NCBI GenBank assembly: GCA_947259045.1
Contig: CAMYKZ010000004.1
Coordinates: forward strand, 122,780 to 186,779
Source of the DNA: an uncultured Afifella sp.
Lineage (GTDB): Bacteria; Pseudomonadota; Alphaproteobacteria; Rhizobiales; Afifellaceae
Reading direction: 5' to 3'
Length of the DNA: 64,000 nt
Part shown: positions 25,245-34,766 of the stretch, piece by piece
Layout of the letters: every line of letters starts with the position of its first letter
How positions within the stretch are numbered: the first letter of the stretch is position 1
Position numbers and translations under genes: made by a program
The notes under the pieces: model-generated
What the model saw: the letters and a program-made list of their open reading frames with translations, nothing else
Told to the model about the DNA's origin: nothing
Database searches by the model: none

Positions 25245-26183
25245 TTAATCGGAAGCGGAAAGACAGTCGCGGATCGAGCCGGCCAGTTTGCGCATCAGAT
25301 CGAAATAAAGCTCCGGCCCGTCCGGCAGACCGGCACCGACTGGATCGAGGATTGCGGATCTGGCCTCCGTGCCGTCGATGGCAATATCGATCAGCCGCGG
25401 ATTGAACTGCGGCTCGGCAAAAACGCACACCGGGCCAAGCTGTCTGATGCGGGCCTGGATTTCAGATAACCGCTTTGCGCCCGGCATGGCTTGCGGATTG
25501 ACAATGATGGAGCCGGCGGCAGTCAGGCCGAAACGGTTCTCAAAATAGTGGAAGGCGTCGTGGAAGACGATGAACGGCCGGTTGCGCACAGGGGCAAGAG
25601 TTGCGGCCAGGTCTGATTGCAGCATGCGGATGCGTTTGCGCAGGATCTCCGCGTTTGTCCTGTAGGCTGATGCATTAGCCGGGTCGACTGCCACCAGCGC
25701 CTGTTCGATTTCATCGACCATGGCAACCGCATTGAGCGGGTCGAGCCAGACGTGCAGGTCGTATTCCCCGTCGCTATGATCATCGTCCGCATCGGTATCA
25801 TGGGTCTCGAAGGGACCGCCTTCGCGGACCCGAAGCCGGATCATGTCGGTGCCGCCTGCCAATGCGACATGCCGGGCGGCCGGGCTGAGCGTGTGCAAGG
25901 GTTTTTCAAGAAACGGTTCCAGTGCGGGACCGATCCAGAATACGATGCCGGCCTCCTGAAGCGCTCCGGCATCGGATGGTTTCAGGCTGTAAGCGTGCGG
26001 CGACGCATCGCCCTTGACGATCAGGTGTGGCTCACCGACACCCTGCATGACGCCCGATACCAGCGAATGGACCGGCTTGATCGACGCCACGACCGGGACA
26101 TCGGCCAAAACCGCTGGTCCGGCGGCCGTCAAACCCGCCGCCAACGTCAGCATCCATAGGGTTCGGGGAGCAATCATCGGCAT
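25245..26183 (-). CDS. znuA: Zinc ABC transporter periplasmic binding protein ZnuA
   Basis: This 312-residue cluster A-I binding protein has a signal peptide ending near VLADVPVVASIKPVHSLV. Zinc-ligand histidines lie in KPVHSLV, KGDASPHAYSL and FIVFHDAFHYFENRFG, with a final carboxylate in the C-terminal domain (IDIAIDG). A short acidic/histidine-rich loop (HDTDADDDHSDGEYDLHVW) precedes the second ligand, typical of ZnuA. The start at 26183 (MPMIAPRT) has GGAGCC upstream; an ATG at 26177 is nearly equivalent. It is divergent from znuC across a probable Zur operator. Confidence 0.94.
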   Translation of the reverse strand: MPMIAPRTLWMLTLAAGLTAAGPAVLADVPVVASIKPVHSLVSGVMQGVGEPHLIVKGDASPHAYSLKPSDAGALQEAGIVFWIGPALEPFLEKPLHTLSPAARHVALAGGTDMIRLRVREGGPFETHDTDADDDHSDGEYDLHVWLDPLNAVAMVDEIEQALVAVDPANASAYRTNAEILRKRIRMLQSDLAATLAPVRNRPFIVFHDAFHYFENRFGLTAAGSIIVNPQAMPGAKRLSEIQARIRQLGPVCVFAEPQFNPRLIDIAIDGTEARSAILDPVGAGLPDGPELYFDLMRKLAGSIRDCLSASD

Positions 26184-26270
26184 AAAAGGCGGCTCCAGAT
26201 CATCCGGCTGTGGCAGGACATGCCGCGACACAATGTTGCGCCAGGGCGTGATATTTCATATCATCGGTAT

Positions 26271-26287
26271 GTAATGCTATAACATTC
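26271..26287. promoter_or_regulatory. Candidate Zur box in the znuA/znuC divergent promoter
   Basis: GTAATGCTATAACATTC is a near-perfect palindrome (AATG-n-TATA-n-CATT core). It lies 88 bp before znuA and 45 bp before znuC, with a zur-like gene at the end of the znuCB operon. The pattern agrees with the AT-rich Zur palindromes of alphaproteobacteria as I remember them. Zinc-bound Zur would repress both transcripts. Confidence 0.75.
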
Positions 26288-26331
26288 AGAATGTTTTCCG
26301 GCAAGATTGGCCGGCAAGATTGGAACGGCCG

Positions 26332-27249
26332 ATGACCCTGCTGACAGAAACGCAATCCGGTCCACATTCCGGCGACCGGATTGATGGCAGTCCCGGTCAG
26401 GCCTGCGGACCCCTGGTCGCCCTGAACGGCGCCGGAGTACGGCGGGCCGGGCGCTGGCTGGTGCGCGGCGTCGATCTGACCGTCAGGCGCGGTGAGATCG
26501 TGACATTGATCGGGCCGAACGGTTCCGGCAAGAGCACCACGGCAAAGATGGCAATCGGGCTGATCCGGCCGGACGAAGGTTCGCTGACGAGATCATCCGG
26601 TCTGACCGTCGGTTATGTGCCGCAGAAGCTGGCGATCGACCAGACGCTGCCGCTGACGGTCAGGCGGCTGATGGGCCTTGTCGCACGCCAGTCCGAGGCG
26701 GCGATCATGGCCGCGCTCGAGGCGGTCGGTATCGCCAATCTCGCCGGCGCCGAAGTGCAGCATCTTTCCGGCGGCGAGTTCCAGCGCGCCTTGCTCGCCC
26801 GGGCGATGATCAACCGGCCGGATCTTCTGGTGCTTGACGAACCGGTTCAGGGCGTCGATTTTGCCGGCGAACTGGCGCTCTATGACCTGATCCTGAAAGT
26901 CCGCAACGACACAGGCTGCGGCGTGATGCTGATTTCCCACGATCTTCATGTCGTGATGGCGGAGACCGATATGGTGATCTGCCTGAACGGCCATGTCTGC
27001 TGCACCGGCACACCCGAACTGGTCGCCTCCAGCCCGGAATATGTCAAACTGTTCGGCCGCCGCGCGGTCGAACAGCTGGCGGTCTACCGGCACGACCATG
27101 ATCACACCCATCTGCCGGACGGGCGGGTGCGCCACGCCGACGGAACCATTACCAGCCATTGCCATCCCGATGACGGCCATCATCACGACCCTGATGACGA
27201 GCCGGGAGATGGGCAAGGCCATCGGGCACACGGGGATCGCCATGCTTGA
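26332..27249 (+). CDS. znuC: Zinc ABC transporter ATPase ZnuC
   Basis: This 305-residue ATPase has Walker A GPNGSGKST, Q-loop GYVPQKL, signature LSGGE, Walker B LLVLDEP and switch histidine MLISHDLHVV. After the ATPase core comes a histidine/aspartate-rich tail of about 50 residues (HDHDHTHLP, HCHPDDGHHHDPDD) that could buffer zinc in the cytoplasm. The ATG at 26332 is used; a TTG at 26320 is also in frame. The last 8 bp overlap znuB. Confidence 0.94.
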   Translation: MTLLTETQSGPHSGDRIDGSPGQACGPLVALNGAGVRRAGRWLVRGVDLTVRRGEIVTLIGPNGSGKSTTAKMAIGLIRPDEGSLTRSSGLTVGYVPQKLAIDQTLPLTVRRLMGLVARQSEAAIMAALEAVGIANLAGAEVQHLSGGEFQRALLARAMINRPDLLVLDEPVQGVDFAGELALYDLILKVRNDTGCGVMLISHDLHVVMAETDMVICLNGHVCCTGTPELVASSPEYVKLFGRRAVEQLAVYRHDHDHTHLPDGRVRHADGTITSHCHPDDGHHHDPDDEPGDGQGHRAHGDRHA

Positions 27250-28066
27250 CGATTTTTTCATCCGCGCGCTGGTCGCCGGCATCGGTCTTGCCCTGGTGGT
27301 CGGGCCGCTCGGCTGTTTTGTGGTCTGGCGGCGGATGGCCTATTTCGGCGATACGATGGCCCATTCGGCGCTGCTTGGCGCGGCGCTCGCTTTGCTGCTC
27401 GACATATCGCTGATGACAGGCGTGTTTGCCGTCGCCGTTCTGGTTTCGCTGGCGCTGCTTGCGCTGCAGAGCCGCGGCGCCCTGCCGACCGATGCGCTGC
27501 TTGGCATCCTGTCGCACTCGACCCTCGCGCTCGGTCTGGTGCTCGTGGCGTTCATGACCTGGGTTCGCATCGATCTGCTGGGATTTCTGTTCGGCGATAT
27601 CCTTTCAGTGTCCCGGACGGATATCGCGATTATCTATAGCGGCGGGGCAATCATTCTCGCCGTGCTTGTCCTGATCTGGCGGCCGCTGCTTGCGGCAACC
27701 GTCAGCCCGGAACTGGCCCGGGCGGAGGGCATGAACCCGGCTCGCTCACGGATGATCTTCATGCTGCTGATGGCCGCCATCATCGCCATGGCGATGAAGA
27801 TCGTCGGCATCCTGCTGATCACGTCATTGCTGATCATTCCAGCCGCCAGCGCCCGCCGGTTTGCCGCCTCGCCGGAACAGATGGCCGCTCTCGCCTCACT
27901 GATCGGGGTGCTGGCCGTCACCGGCGGATTGTTCAGCTCGCTGCAGTTCGACACGCCGTCAGGCCCCTCCATTGTCGTCGCGGCTCTGGTGCTGTTTCTG
28001 GCCAGTCTGGCAGGTTTCGGTTTCAGGACTATCAGCCGCGACGGCCAGCCACGAGCAAACCCGTGA
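27242..28066 (+). CDS. znuB: Zinc ABC transporter permease ZnuB
   Basis: This 274-residue permease of the ABC-3 family has eight or so TM helices and starts with MLDDFFIRALVAGIGLALV. Family features include CFVVWRRMAYFGDTMAHSALLG and the late EGMNPARSRMIFMLLMA and LLITSLLIIPAASAR segments. It overlaps znuC by 8 bp and zur by 4 bp (GTGA), so all three are translated as one operon. It passes zinc delivered by ZnuA across the inner membrane. Confidence 0.94.
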   Translation: MLDDFFIRALVAGIGLALVVGPLGCFVVWRRMAYFGDTMAHSALLGAALALLLDISLMTGVFAVAVLVSLALLALQSRGALPTDALLGILSHSTLALGLVLVAFMTWVRIDLLGFLFGDILSVSRTDIAIIYSGGAIILAVLVLIWRPLLAATVSPELARAEGMNPARSRMIFMLLMAAIIAMAMKIVGILLITSLLIIPAASARRFAASPEQMAALASLIGVLAVTGGLFSSLQFDTPSGPSIVVAALVLFLASLAGFGFRTISRDGQPRANP

Positions 28067-28476
28067 GCGGCTCTGCGCCGATGCCGATCAAGGCGCTGAC
28101 CAAAAACCAGAGCCTGGTGTTCGACGCCCTGTCGGACGCGCAGACGCCGCTCAGCGCCTATACCATTCTTGACCGCTTGCGCGACGAGGGTTTCCGGGCA
28201 CCGCTGCAGGTCTACCGGGCGCTTGAAAAACTGCTCGATATCGGCCTGGTCCACCGGCTTGAAAGCCTGAATGCCTTCGTCGCCTGCAGCCATGCCAGAT
28301 GCCACGCCTCGGGCCTGATCGCCTTCGCGATTTGCGAGCTCTGCGGCCAGGTGTCGGAGTTCTCCGATGCCGCTATTTCAAAACGGCTCGGACAATGGGC
28401 GGATAAAAACAGCTTTGCCGTGGAAAAGACGGTGATTGAAATTCGCGGCGCATGCGCTATTTGCAATGTCGAATAA
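28063..28476 (+). CDS. zur: Zinc uptake regulator Zur (Fur family)
   Basis: This 137-residue Fur-family protein has an N-terminal winged helix (SAYTILDRLRDEGFRAPLQVYRAL) and a dimerisation domain with the structural zinc cysteines CELCGQ and GACAICN near the ends. HARCHASG provides further metal ligands. The GTG start at 28063 overlaps the znuB stop; an ATG at 28081 is possible. Its place in the znu operon supports the zinc assignment over iron. It probably binds the palindrome at 26271-26287. Confidence 0.92.
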   Translation: MSGSAPMPIKALTKNQSLVFDALSDAQTPLSAYTILDRLRDEGFRAPLQVYRALEKLLDIGLVHRLESLNAFVACSHARCHASGLIAFAICELCGQVSEFSDAAISKRLGQWADKNSFAVEKTVIEIRGACAICNVE

Positions 28477-28605
28477 ACATGCGCTCTGCCGACAGGCCGC
28501 ACCTGTTGACATTCGGAGGCTGCAGCGGCAGGCCCTTTCAAGGCGCAGCAAGAGATCGTAAGCAAGCGTCCTAAAAACAAGAATCAATCCCGGAATCGGA
28601 TTTCC

Positions 28606-30930
28606 ATGACAAGTTTGCGGTTGAACAGCCAGGTGCCGAGGCTCGCCTTTTCGTTTTTCATGATGTTTGCAGTTTGCAGCACACCGGCCCGGGCGCAGAC
28701 GCCTGCAGCCGGCGGCCAGGGCGAAGCTGCTGCCCAGCCCGGAAATGAAGCCGAGCCCGGAACCAACGATATCCAGCCGCTGATCGACGCACTGCGCAAT
28801 GACAAGACCCGCGAGGCGATCCTGGCCGAACTTGAGCGTCTTTCCGCGCCTGCGCCAGAAGTGGCCGGTCAGACTGCGGCAGAGGGCACGGCCGGAAGCA
28901 AGGCATCCGGCGGCGCTGCCGATGATGAGCAGCAGGACACGTCATTTGGCCGCCGGATCGCATTGGTGACACAGCAATCAGCGGAATCCGCCATGGCGTC
29001 GGCGCAGCAGATCTGGCAGCAGGTCATTCGCCTGCCCGATATTGTCTCCGGCGCGTTCGGCGCATCGCAGGCCAGTGTGCTCGCCGAGGCGTTGACGGAT
29101 CTTGCCCTGGTCATCGTGACGACCTATGCCGTTTTCGTCCTGCTCAGGTTCGGCGCACGGCGGTTGTACGTCATTATGGGCAAATCTGCCGCGCGATCGG
29201 GCATCCTGCGCACGATCGTCCTGCTGGGGAGTTCGACGCTGATCGATGCCGCCATCGTCGTGCTGGCCTGGGGCGCCGGCTACGCGATTGCGCTGACCCT
29301 GTTCGGCCCGTTCGGCTCGCTCGGCATCCGCCAGACGCTTTATCTCAACGCGTTTCTGTTTACCGAACTGTTCAAGGTCGCGATCCGCGCCATCCTGGTG
29401 CCGGCCAGCGGCGATTTGCGCCTTGTCCCGATCAGCGACCGGGCAGCCCGTTACGGCACGCGCTGGGCGGCACTGATGGTCAGTCTTCTTGTCTACGGCC
29501 ACATGCTTGTCGTTCCGATCATCAACAAGAACGTCTCCTATCTGTCCGGACGGGCGACGGGCACCCTGATATCGCTTGTCGTCGTCGCCATCGCCGCTGC
29601 CCTGACATTGCGGTACCGGCGCGACATAGCGGCCTATCTGCTGGATGGCCGCCGGGCGCAAAACGGCGGGCTTGCCGGCTTTTTCGCCCGCCACTGGCAC
29701 TGGCCGGTCATGATTTATCTTGTCGTGGTGCTGTATTATGTCATTGCACGGCCCACCGGCCTGTTGTTGCCGATGCTGACGCTTTCGGCGCAGGTCGTGC
29801 TGGCCGGACTTGCCGGCGTGATCATTTCAGGCATCATCGCCCGGGCCATTTCAGGCGGCGTCAGCCTGCCGGATCCGATCACCCAACGCCTGCCGCTGCT
29901 GGAGCGGCGGTTGAACTCTTTTGTGCCGGGCGCGCTCCATGTCATCCGCCTGCTGGTGTTTCTGGCCGTTGCCCTGTTCGCGTTCGACGCCATCGGCCTG
30001 GTCGACATGAGAGCCAGCCTGGAGTCGCGGTTCGGCGCACAGGTGACGGCAGCCATTGTCAGCCTGACATTCATCTTGCTGTTTGCGTTTGCGATCGGGC
30101 TGGCGATCACATCGTGGGTGGATTATCGCCTGAATCCCGGCTTCGGGCATATTCCGACGGCGCGCGAAAAGACCCTGTTGTCGCTCTTGCGCAACGCCGC
30201 GACGATCGCGCTGATGATCATCACGCTGATGTTCGCTTTATCGGAAGTCGGCATCGACATTGCGCCGCTGCTGGCATCGGCCGGCGTGTTGGGGCTGGCG
30301 ATCGGATTCGGCGCACAAAGCCTGGTGAAGGATATCATCACCGGCATCTTCATCCAGCTGGAAAACGCAATCAATGTCGGCGATGTTGTGACCGTCGGCG
30401 GCACGACCGGTACTGTCGAGCGGCTGACGATCCGCTCCGTCAGCCTGCGCGACGTCGAAGCCGCCTATCATATCATTCCGTTCTCCTCCGTCGACATGGT
30501 ATCGAACTATATGCGCGGGTTCTCCTATTTCGTGTGCGATATGGGCATCGGCTACAATGAGAATATCGACGAGGCCAAGGCGGCCATGTTCGACGCCTTT
30601 GCGGAACTGAAGGCGGAACCGGACTGGGGCCCGCTGATCATCGATGATTTCGAATGGCTCGGGCTGAATTCGTTCGACGACAGCGCCGTGGTGCTGCGCA
30701 CCCGCATCAAGACGGTGCCGGGCAAACAATGGGCGGTCGGCCGGGCTTACAACGCCATCATCAAGCGGACCTTCGATGCCCGCGGGATCGAGATTCCCTA
30801 TCCGCACCGCACGCTTTATTTCGGCCAGGACAAGGATGGCAAAGCTCCGCCGGCGCAGGTGGACCTTGTGTCTGGCAGGAAAGACGGTGGGTCCGAACCG
30901 GACCTTGCTCCCTCAGGAGCAGGTGGTTAG
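28606..30930 (+). CDS. Large MscS-family mechanosensitive channel
   Basis: This 774-residue protein has a signal peptide (cut near ARAQ, residue 31) and a periplasmic N-terminal part of about 130 residues rich in Ala, Glu and Gln. About ten TM helices follow. Residues ~545-660 form the MscS core: pore-lining helix LLASAGVLGLAIGFGAQSLV, then the beta domain GDVVTVGGTTGTVERLTIRSVSLRD and FSSVDMVSNY. A mixed alpha/beta C-terminal domain follows. It resembles YbdG/YnaI/MscM-type large channels that open under hypo-osmotic shock. No regulator is linked. Confidence 0.93.
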   Translation: MTSLRLNSQVPRLAFSFFMMFAVCSTPARAQTPAAGGQGEAAAQPGNEAEPGTNDIQPLIDALRNDKTREAILAELERLSAPAPEVAGQTAAEGTAGSKASGGAADDEQQDTSFGRRIALVTQQSAESAMASAQQIWQQVIRLPDIVSGAFGASQASVLAEALTDLALVIVTTYAVFVLLRFGARRLYVIMGKSAARSGILRTIVLLGSSTLIDAAIVVLAWGAGYAIALTLFGPFGSLGIRQTLYLNAFLFTELFKVAIRAILVPASGDLRLVPISDRAARYGTRWAALMVSLLVYGHMLVVPIINKNVSYLSGRATGTLISLVVVAIAAALTLRYRRDIAAYLLDGRRAQNGGLAGFFARHWHWPVMIYLVVVLYYVIARPTGLLLPMLTLSAQVVLAGLAGVIISGIIARAISGGVSLPDPITQRLPLLERRLNSFVPGALHVIRLLVFLAVALFAFDAIGLVDMRASLESRFGAQVTAAIVSLTFILLFAFAIGLAITSWVDYRLNPGFGHIPTAREKTLLSLLRNAATIALMIITLMFALSEVGIDIAPLLASAGVLGLAIGFGAQSLVKDIITGIFIQLENAINVGDVVTVGGTTGTVERLTIRSVSLRDVEAAYHIIPFSSVDMVSNYMRGFSYFVCDMGIGYNENIDEAKAAMFDAFAELKAEPDWGPLIIDDFEWLGLNSFDDSAVVLRTRIKTVPGKQWAVGRAYNAIIKRTFDARGIEIPYPHRTLYFGQDKDGKAPPAQVDLVSGRKDGGSEPDLAPSGAGG

Positions 30931-30939
30931 AACGAGGCC

Positions 30940-32037
30940 TTACCGCACCGTTACTGCCACTTTCTGCACCACATTGTTGCCAAAGCCGGAATTGTCCCAC
31001 GGCGGATCAAGTGGCTGGACCTTGCCGTTGGCGTCGGTGGCGCGGCAGGCGAGCGTATAATCACCCGGTTCCGCCTGCCAGGTGCAGGTCCATCTGGCCC
31101 AGGCATAATCGCCGAGGCGCGGCTCGACTTTTGCCTCCTGCCAATCGCCGCCGGCTGAAAATTCGACCTTCCCGATCGCCACACCGGCGCCGGACCAGGC
31201 GCGGCCGGTGACGGTGACCGGGCCGGCATCGACCATCCGGCGGCGGGTATACCAGTCGGGGATGCCGGGCGGCACCATCAGCGATTTGACGCGGATGATA
31301 TCAACCGGACGGCCCGGGTCGTCGGCGCTCTCGCGGTAACGGTAGGTGCCGATCTGCTGGTGGCCGTCAAAGGCGTGATCGAGTGCGGTAATGCGGTTCA
31401 GCCATTTGACGCTGGCCATGCCGTACCAGCCCGGCACCAGCAGCCGCAGCGGAAAACCGTGCTGCGGCAGCAGCGGTTGGCCGTTCATGGCATAGACCAG
31501 AAGCACGTCGTCGCGCATCGCCATATCGGGCGTCAGGCTGCGGCCGTAATCATGCTCGATGCCCTTGTCGAACCCCCGGTCGGCGCCGAAAAAGGCGATC
31601 TCGACGGTTTCCTTGTCCAGTCCCGCCTCAGCAAGCACATGGCGCAACGGCGTGCCGGTCCATTCCGCCGTGCCGACGGCCTCATAGAGCCACGGCATGG
31701 AACAGGTGCGCGGAGTCATGGCTGTGCGGCCATTGCCGGCGCATTCCAGCGTCACCGGCATGGTGACGGCCGGCAGCGCTTTGATGTCGCCAAGGCTGAG
31801 CGACAGAGGATTGCCGACCTTGCCGGAAATATCGAGCCGCCAGTCTTCGGCACTGGCATAGGGTACATCGAAATGGATCAGCAGATAATGCATGCCGGCC
31901 GGCGTCACGTCATGGTGCAGCGCTTCCAGATGGATACCGCTGTTGCGGTTGGCGAGCGCCAGTTCTTCCGGGCTGATCAGCCCCGTTGAATGGGCGCGTG
32001 AAGATGTGTCGGTAAACGGATTGGGTCGGTCAGTCAC
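30940..32037 (-). CDS. Sulfite-oxidase-family molybdopterin enzyme, no export signal
   Basis: This 365-residue protein has the Moco-binding domain with the cofactor-ligand cysteine in VTLECAGNGRTAM, HGFPLRLLVPGWYGMASVKWL, and the C-terminal dimerisation domain (VTGRAWSGAG, WARWTCTW). A single Moco cysteine and no haem domain match the SorA/plant sulfite-oxidase-like group. There is no Tat or Sec signal, so it probably stays in the cytoplasm. The start is a GTG at 32037 (TDRPNPFTD) after GGGAGCCC. The electron acceptor and the true substrate (sulfite or another oxo-anion) are not clear. Confidence 0.88.
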   Translation of the reverse strand: MTDRPNPFTDTSSRAHSTGLISPEELALANRNSGIHLEALHHDVTPAGMHYLLIHFDVPYASAEDWRLDISGKVGNPLSLSLGDIKALPAVTMPVTLECAGNGRTAMTPRTCSMPWLYEAVGTAEWTGTPLRHVLAEAGLDKETVEIAFFGADRGFDKGIEHDYGRSLTPDMAMRDDVLLVYAMNGQPLLPQHGFPLRLLVPGWYGMASVKWLNRITALDHAFDGHQQIGTYRYRESADDPGRPVDIIRVKSLMVPPGIPDWYTRRRMVDAGPVTVTGRAWSGAGVAIGKVEFSAGGDWQEAKVEPRLGDYAWARWTCTWQAEPGDYTLACRATDANGKVQPLDPPWDNSGFGNNVVQKVAVTVR

Positions 32038-32169
32038 GGATGGGCTCCCGGCAGGTTTTCACCTGAATTCAACGCAGGTTCGGTCAAGCCGATATTCGGT
32101 CATAGCCGGCCCTTGCGCAACAGGTTCAAGTGTAATGATATTGGATGATCCGTGCAGAAAGGACGCTCG

Positions 32170-33294
32170 ATGAAAATTGCTAAAATCACGGCTCATGCCC
32201 TGCGCATTCCCGTTGAACTGGATATCACGTCGCCGGCGAAACAGACCAGCCATTCCATGTGCGTGGTCGAAGTGGAAACCGACACCGGGATCGTCGGCCA
32301 CGGCATGACCTCGATCGGACCTGAACGCACCATCGCCCATGCGGTTGAAACGATTGCCGCTCCGGCGATCGCCGGCATGAACCCGCTCAATCACGAACGG
32401 ATCTGGGACAAGCTCTACTGGCTTCTGGCGCCGCGCGGCCAGACCGGCGTCGCGCTGCATGCGATCGCCGCCATCGACGTTGCGCTTTGGGACATCAAGG
32501 GCCGGGCGCTGGGGCTGCCGGTCTGGCAATTGCTCGGCGGCGCCCGGTCGAAGGCGCCGGTCTATGCGACATTCGGGTTTGGCTTTTATGAGCGTGACGA
32601 ACTGGCGGAGGCGGCGGAAAAATGGGTTGCGCGCGGTTTCAGCCGGCTGAAAATGACGGTCGGCAATTCGGCGCTGCAGCGGCGCGACGAACCGCGCCCG
32701 CTGGCCGACTTGATCGTCGAGGACGTCGCCCGGGTGAGCGCGGTGCGCGAGGCGGTCGGCGCCGATGTGGAACTTTATCTCGACGCCAATTGCAGCCTGG
32801 ATTTTTATCACGCCGATCTGCTGTGCCGGAAGCTGGAGCCGCTCGGTATTTCTTTTTTCGAAGAACCGCTGACCCAGAACGATGTCCGCCAGATGGCCGA
32901 TCTCAGGCGGCGGACATCGATCCGCCTGGCCTGCGGCCAGAATGAGGGCCTGGCCTTCCGGTTCCGTGATCTGCTGGTCAGTCAGGCGGTCGATGTGCTG
33001 CAGCCGAATGTGGCGATCACCGGCGGTTTCACCCAATGCCAGAAGATTGCCGGCATGGCGGCGGCGTTCAATGTGCCTATCGCAAACGGCGGCGCCTGGC
33101 CGTTCCTCAACCAGCACCTGCAGGCCGGCGCGCCGAACGGCAGCCTGGTGGAATATCATTACCCGGCGGTGGAATGCAGCAAGAAGCTTTACACCGGCCT
33201 TGGCGAGCCGGAAGACGGCTGGCTGGTTATGCCGGAAGGCCCCGGCCTCGGCTTTGAGCTCAACCGGAATGCGCTGCGCGAATTCGCTGTCTGA
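32170..33294 (+). CDS. Mandelate racemase/muconate lactonizing enzyme family protein
   Basis: This 374-residue enolase-superfamily protein has an N-terminal capping domain (MKIAKITAHALRIPVELDI) and a modified TIM barrel. Metal-ligand segments DANCSLDF and FFEEPL are present. The third usual motif G-E-(N/S) reads GQNE, the usual KxK on strand two reads RLK, and the later aspartate motif reads QPNVAITGG with Asn. The chemistry is probably dehydration or racemisation of a hydroxy acid, but the altered residues leave that open. An AAAGGA ribosome-binding site precedes the ATG. The gene converges on tctA with a 6-bp gap. Confidence 0.85.
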   Translation: MKIAKITAHALRIPVELDITSPAKQTSHSMCVVEVETDTGIVGHGMTSIGPERTIAHAVETIAAPAIAGMNPLNHERIWDKLYWLLAPRGQTGVALHAIAAIDVALWDIKGRALGLPVWQLLGGARSKAPVYATFGFGFYERDELAEAAEKWVARGFSRLKMTVGNSALQRRDEPRPLADLIVEDVARVSAVREAVGADVELYLDANCSLDFYHADLLCRKLEPLGISFFEEPLTQNDVRQMADLRRRTSIRLACGQNEGLAFRFRDLLVSQAVDVLQPNVAITGGFTQCQKIAGMAAAFNVPIANGGAWPFLNQHLQAGAPNGSLVEYHYPAVECSKKLYTGLGEPEDGWLVMPEGPGLGFELNRNALREFAV

Positions 33295-33300
33295 CAACGC

Positions 33301-34752
33301 CTATTCGTTGAGGCCGACCGGGTCGCTCTTGGAGCGCCAGGCTGCAAGCCGGCCGCCGATGACCGGCCAAAACAGGCCGATGACAGCCAGTGCCAGAAAG
33401 AACGCCGCCAGCGGCTGGGTAAAGATCAGCCACCATTTGCCGTCGAATATTTTCAGCGAATTCTGCAGGTTCGTCTCCACCATCTTGCCGAGAATCAGGC
33501 CGATGGCGACGGGTGCTACCGAAAAACCGAAGCGGCGGAACAGGAAGCCGACGACGCCGAATATCAGTGCGATCCAGACTTCCAGCATAATTGATGTCGG
33601 GATCAGCGTGACCCGGGCAAACAGTTTCGCGCCGAACAGGCCGAGGAAGAAGAACATGACGTTGGCGGCCAGCATGGCGCCGAAAATACCGTAGACGATA
33701 TCCACCTGCTGGGTGAACAGATGCGGGCCCGGCCTGAGGCCGTGCACCAGCAGGCCGACCAGAATGACGGCGGTGGTGGCACTGCCGGGGATGCCAAGCA
33801 CCAGGGTCGGCACCATCGCGCCGCCGGTGGCGGCATTGTTGGCCGCTTCGGCGCCGGCAATGCCTTCCACCGCTCCCTTGCCGAATTCCTCCGGGGTCTT
33901 CGACCAGCGCTTGGCTTCCGAATAACCGATCATCGAGGCGACGGTTGCGCCTTCGGCCGGCAATACGCCGATGAACGTGCCGATGCCGCAGGAGCGGACG
34001 ATGGTTTTCCAGATCTTGCGGTAATCGTCTTTCGTCGGCAGGCGCACTGCCTTCATGGAAATCTGTTCGACGATCATGTTGACCTTCGACGACTGCACAA
34101 GAAGTTCAGACAAAGCGAACATGCCGATCATGACGGGGATGAAATTCAGGCCTTCATAGAGATCGTAATTGTCGAACATGAAGCGTTCGACGGAAGTGAT
34201 CTGGTCAGAGCCGATTGTCGCCAGCCAGACACCGAAGACGCCGCCGATCAGATTGCGGACGGCGCCGCCCGACGAGATGGTGGCCAGCATGGAAAGTCCG
34301 AATACGGTCAGTGCGAAATTCTCCGGCGGGCGGAATTCGTAGGCCACCCGCGCCATCACCGGTGCGGCGATCATCAGCACAAGGACGGAAAAGATACCGC
34401 CGACCGTGCTGGAGACGACGGCGATGCCAAGCGCTCGCCCGGCTTCGCCCTTCTGGGCCAGCGGAAAGCCGTCGAAACAGGTCGCTGCAGCCGCCGGCGT
34501 GCCCGGCGTATTGATCAGGATGGCGGTAATGGCGCCGGCGAAGGTCGCCGACACGTAAATTGTCGTCAGCACCGTAATGGCCGCCACCGGCTCCATGGTC
34601 AGCGTGAACGGCAGAAGCAGGGCGGCGCCGGTGGTTGCGCCAAGTCCCGGCAGAGCGCCGATGATCACGCCGCCGATTGTCGTCACGAAAATCAGCGAAA
34701 GCAGATAAGGGTCGGTGAAAGCCGAAAGAGCCGCGTATAATGCCTGTTCCAT
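33301..34752 (-). CDS. tctA: Tripartite tricarboxylate transporter large permease TctA
   Basis: This 483-residue inner-membrane protein has about 12 TM helices and TctA signatures: GALPGLGATTGAALLLPFT near residue 30, NTPGTPAAAATCFDG near residue 65 and GVLPAEGATVASMIGYSEAKRWS in the second half. The ATG at 34752 (MEQALYAALSAF) begins the family-typical N-terminus; the longer frame to 34908 is unconserved. It is the last gene of tctC-tctB-tctA, which imports an organic acid delivered by TctC using an ion gradient. Confidence 0.94.
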   Translation of the reverse strand: MEQALYAALSAFTDPYLLSLIFVTTIGGVIIGALPGLGATTGAALLLPFTLTMEPVAAITVLTTIYVSATFAGAITAILINTPGTPAAAATCFDGFPLAQKGEAGRALGIAVVSSTVGGIFSVLVLMIAAPVMARVAYEFRPPENFALTVFGLSMLATISSGGAVRNLIGGVFGVWLATIGSDQITSVERFMFDNYDLYEGLNFIPVMIGMFALSELLVQSSKVNMIVEQISMKAVRLPTKDDYRKIWKTIVRSCGIGTFIGVLPAEGATVASMIGYSEAKRWSKTPEEFGKGAVEGIAGAEAANNAATGGAMVPTLVLGIPGSATTAVILVGLLVHGLRPGPHLFTQQVDIVYGIFGAMLAANVMFFFLGLFGAKLFARVTLIPTSIMLEVWIALIFGVVGFLFRRFGFSVAPVAIGLILGKMVETNLQNSLKIFDGKWWLIFTQPLAAFFLALAVIGLFWPVIGGRLAAWRSKSDPVGLNE

Positions 34753-34766
34753 TTGCCGTCTGACTG

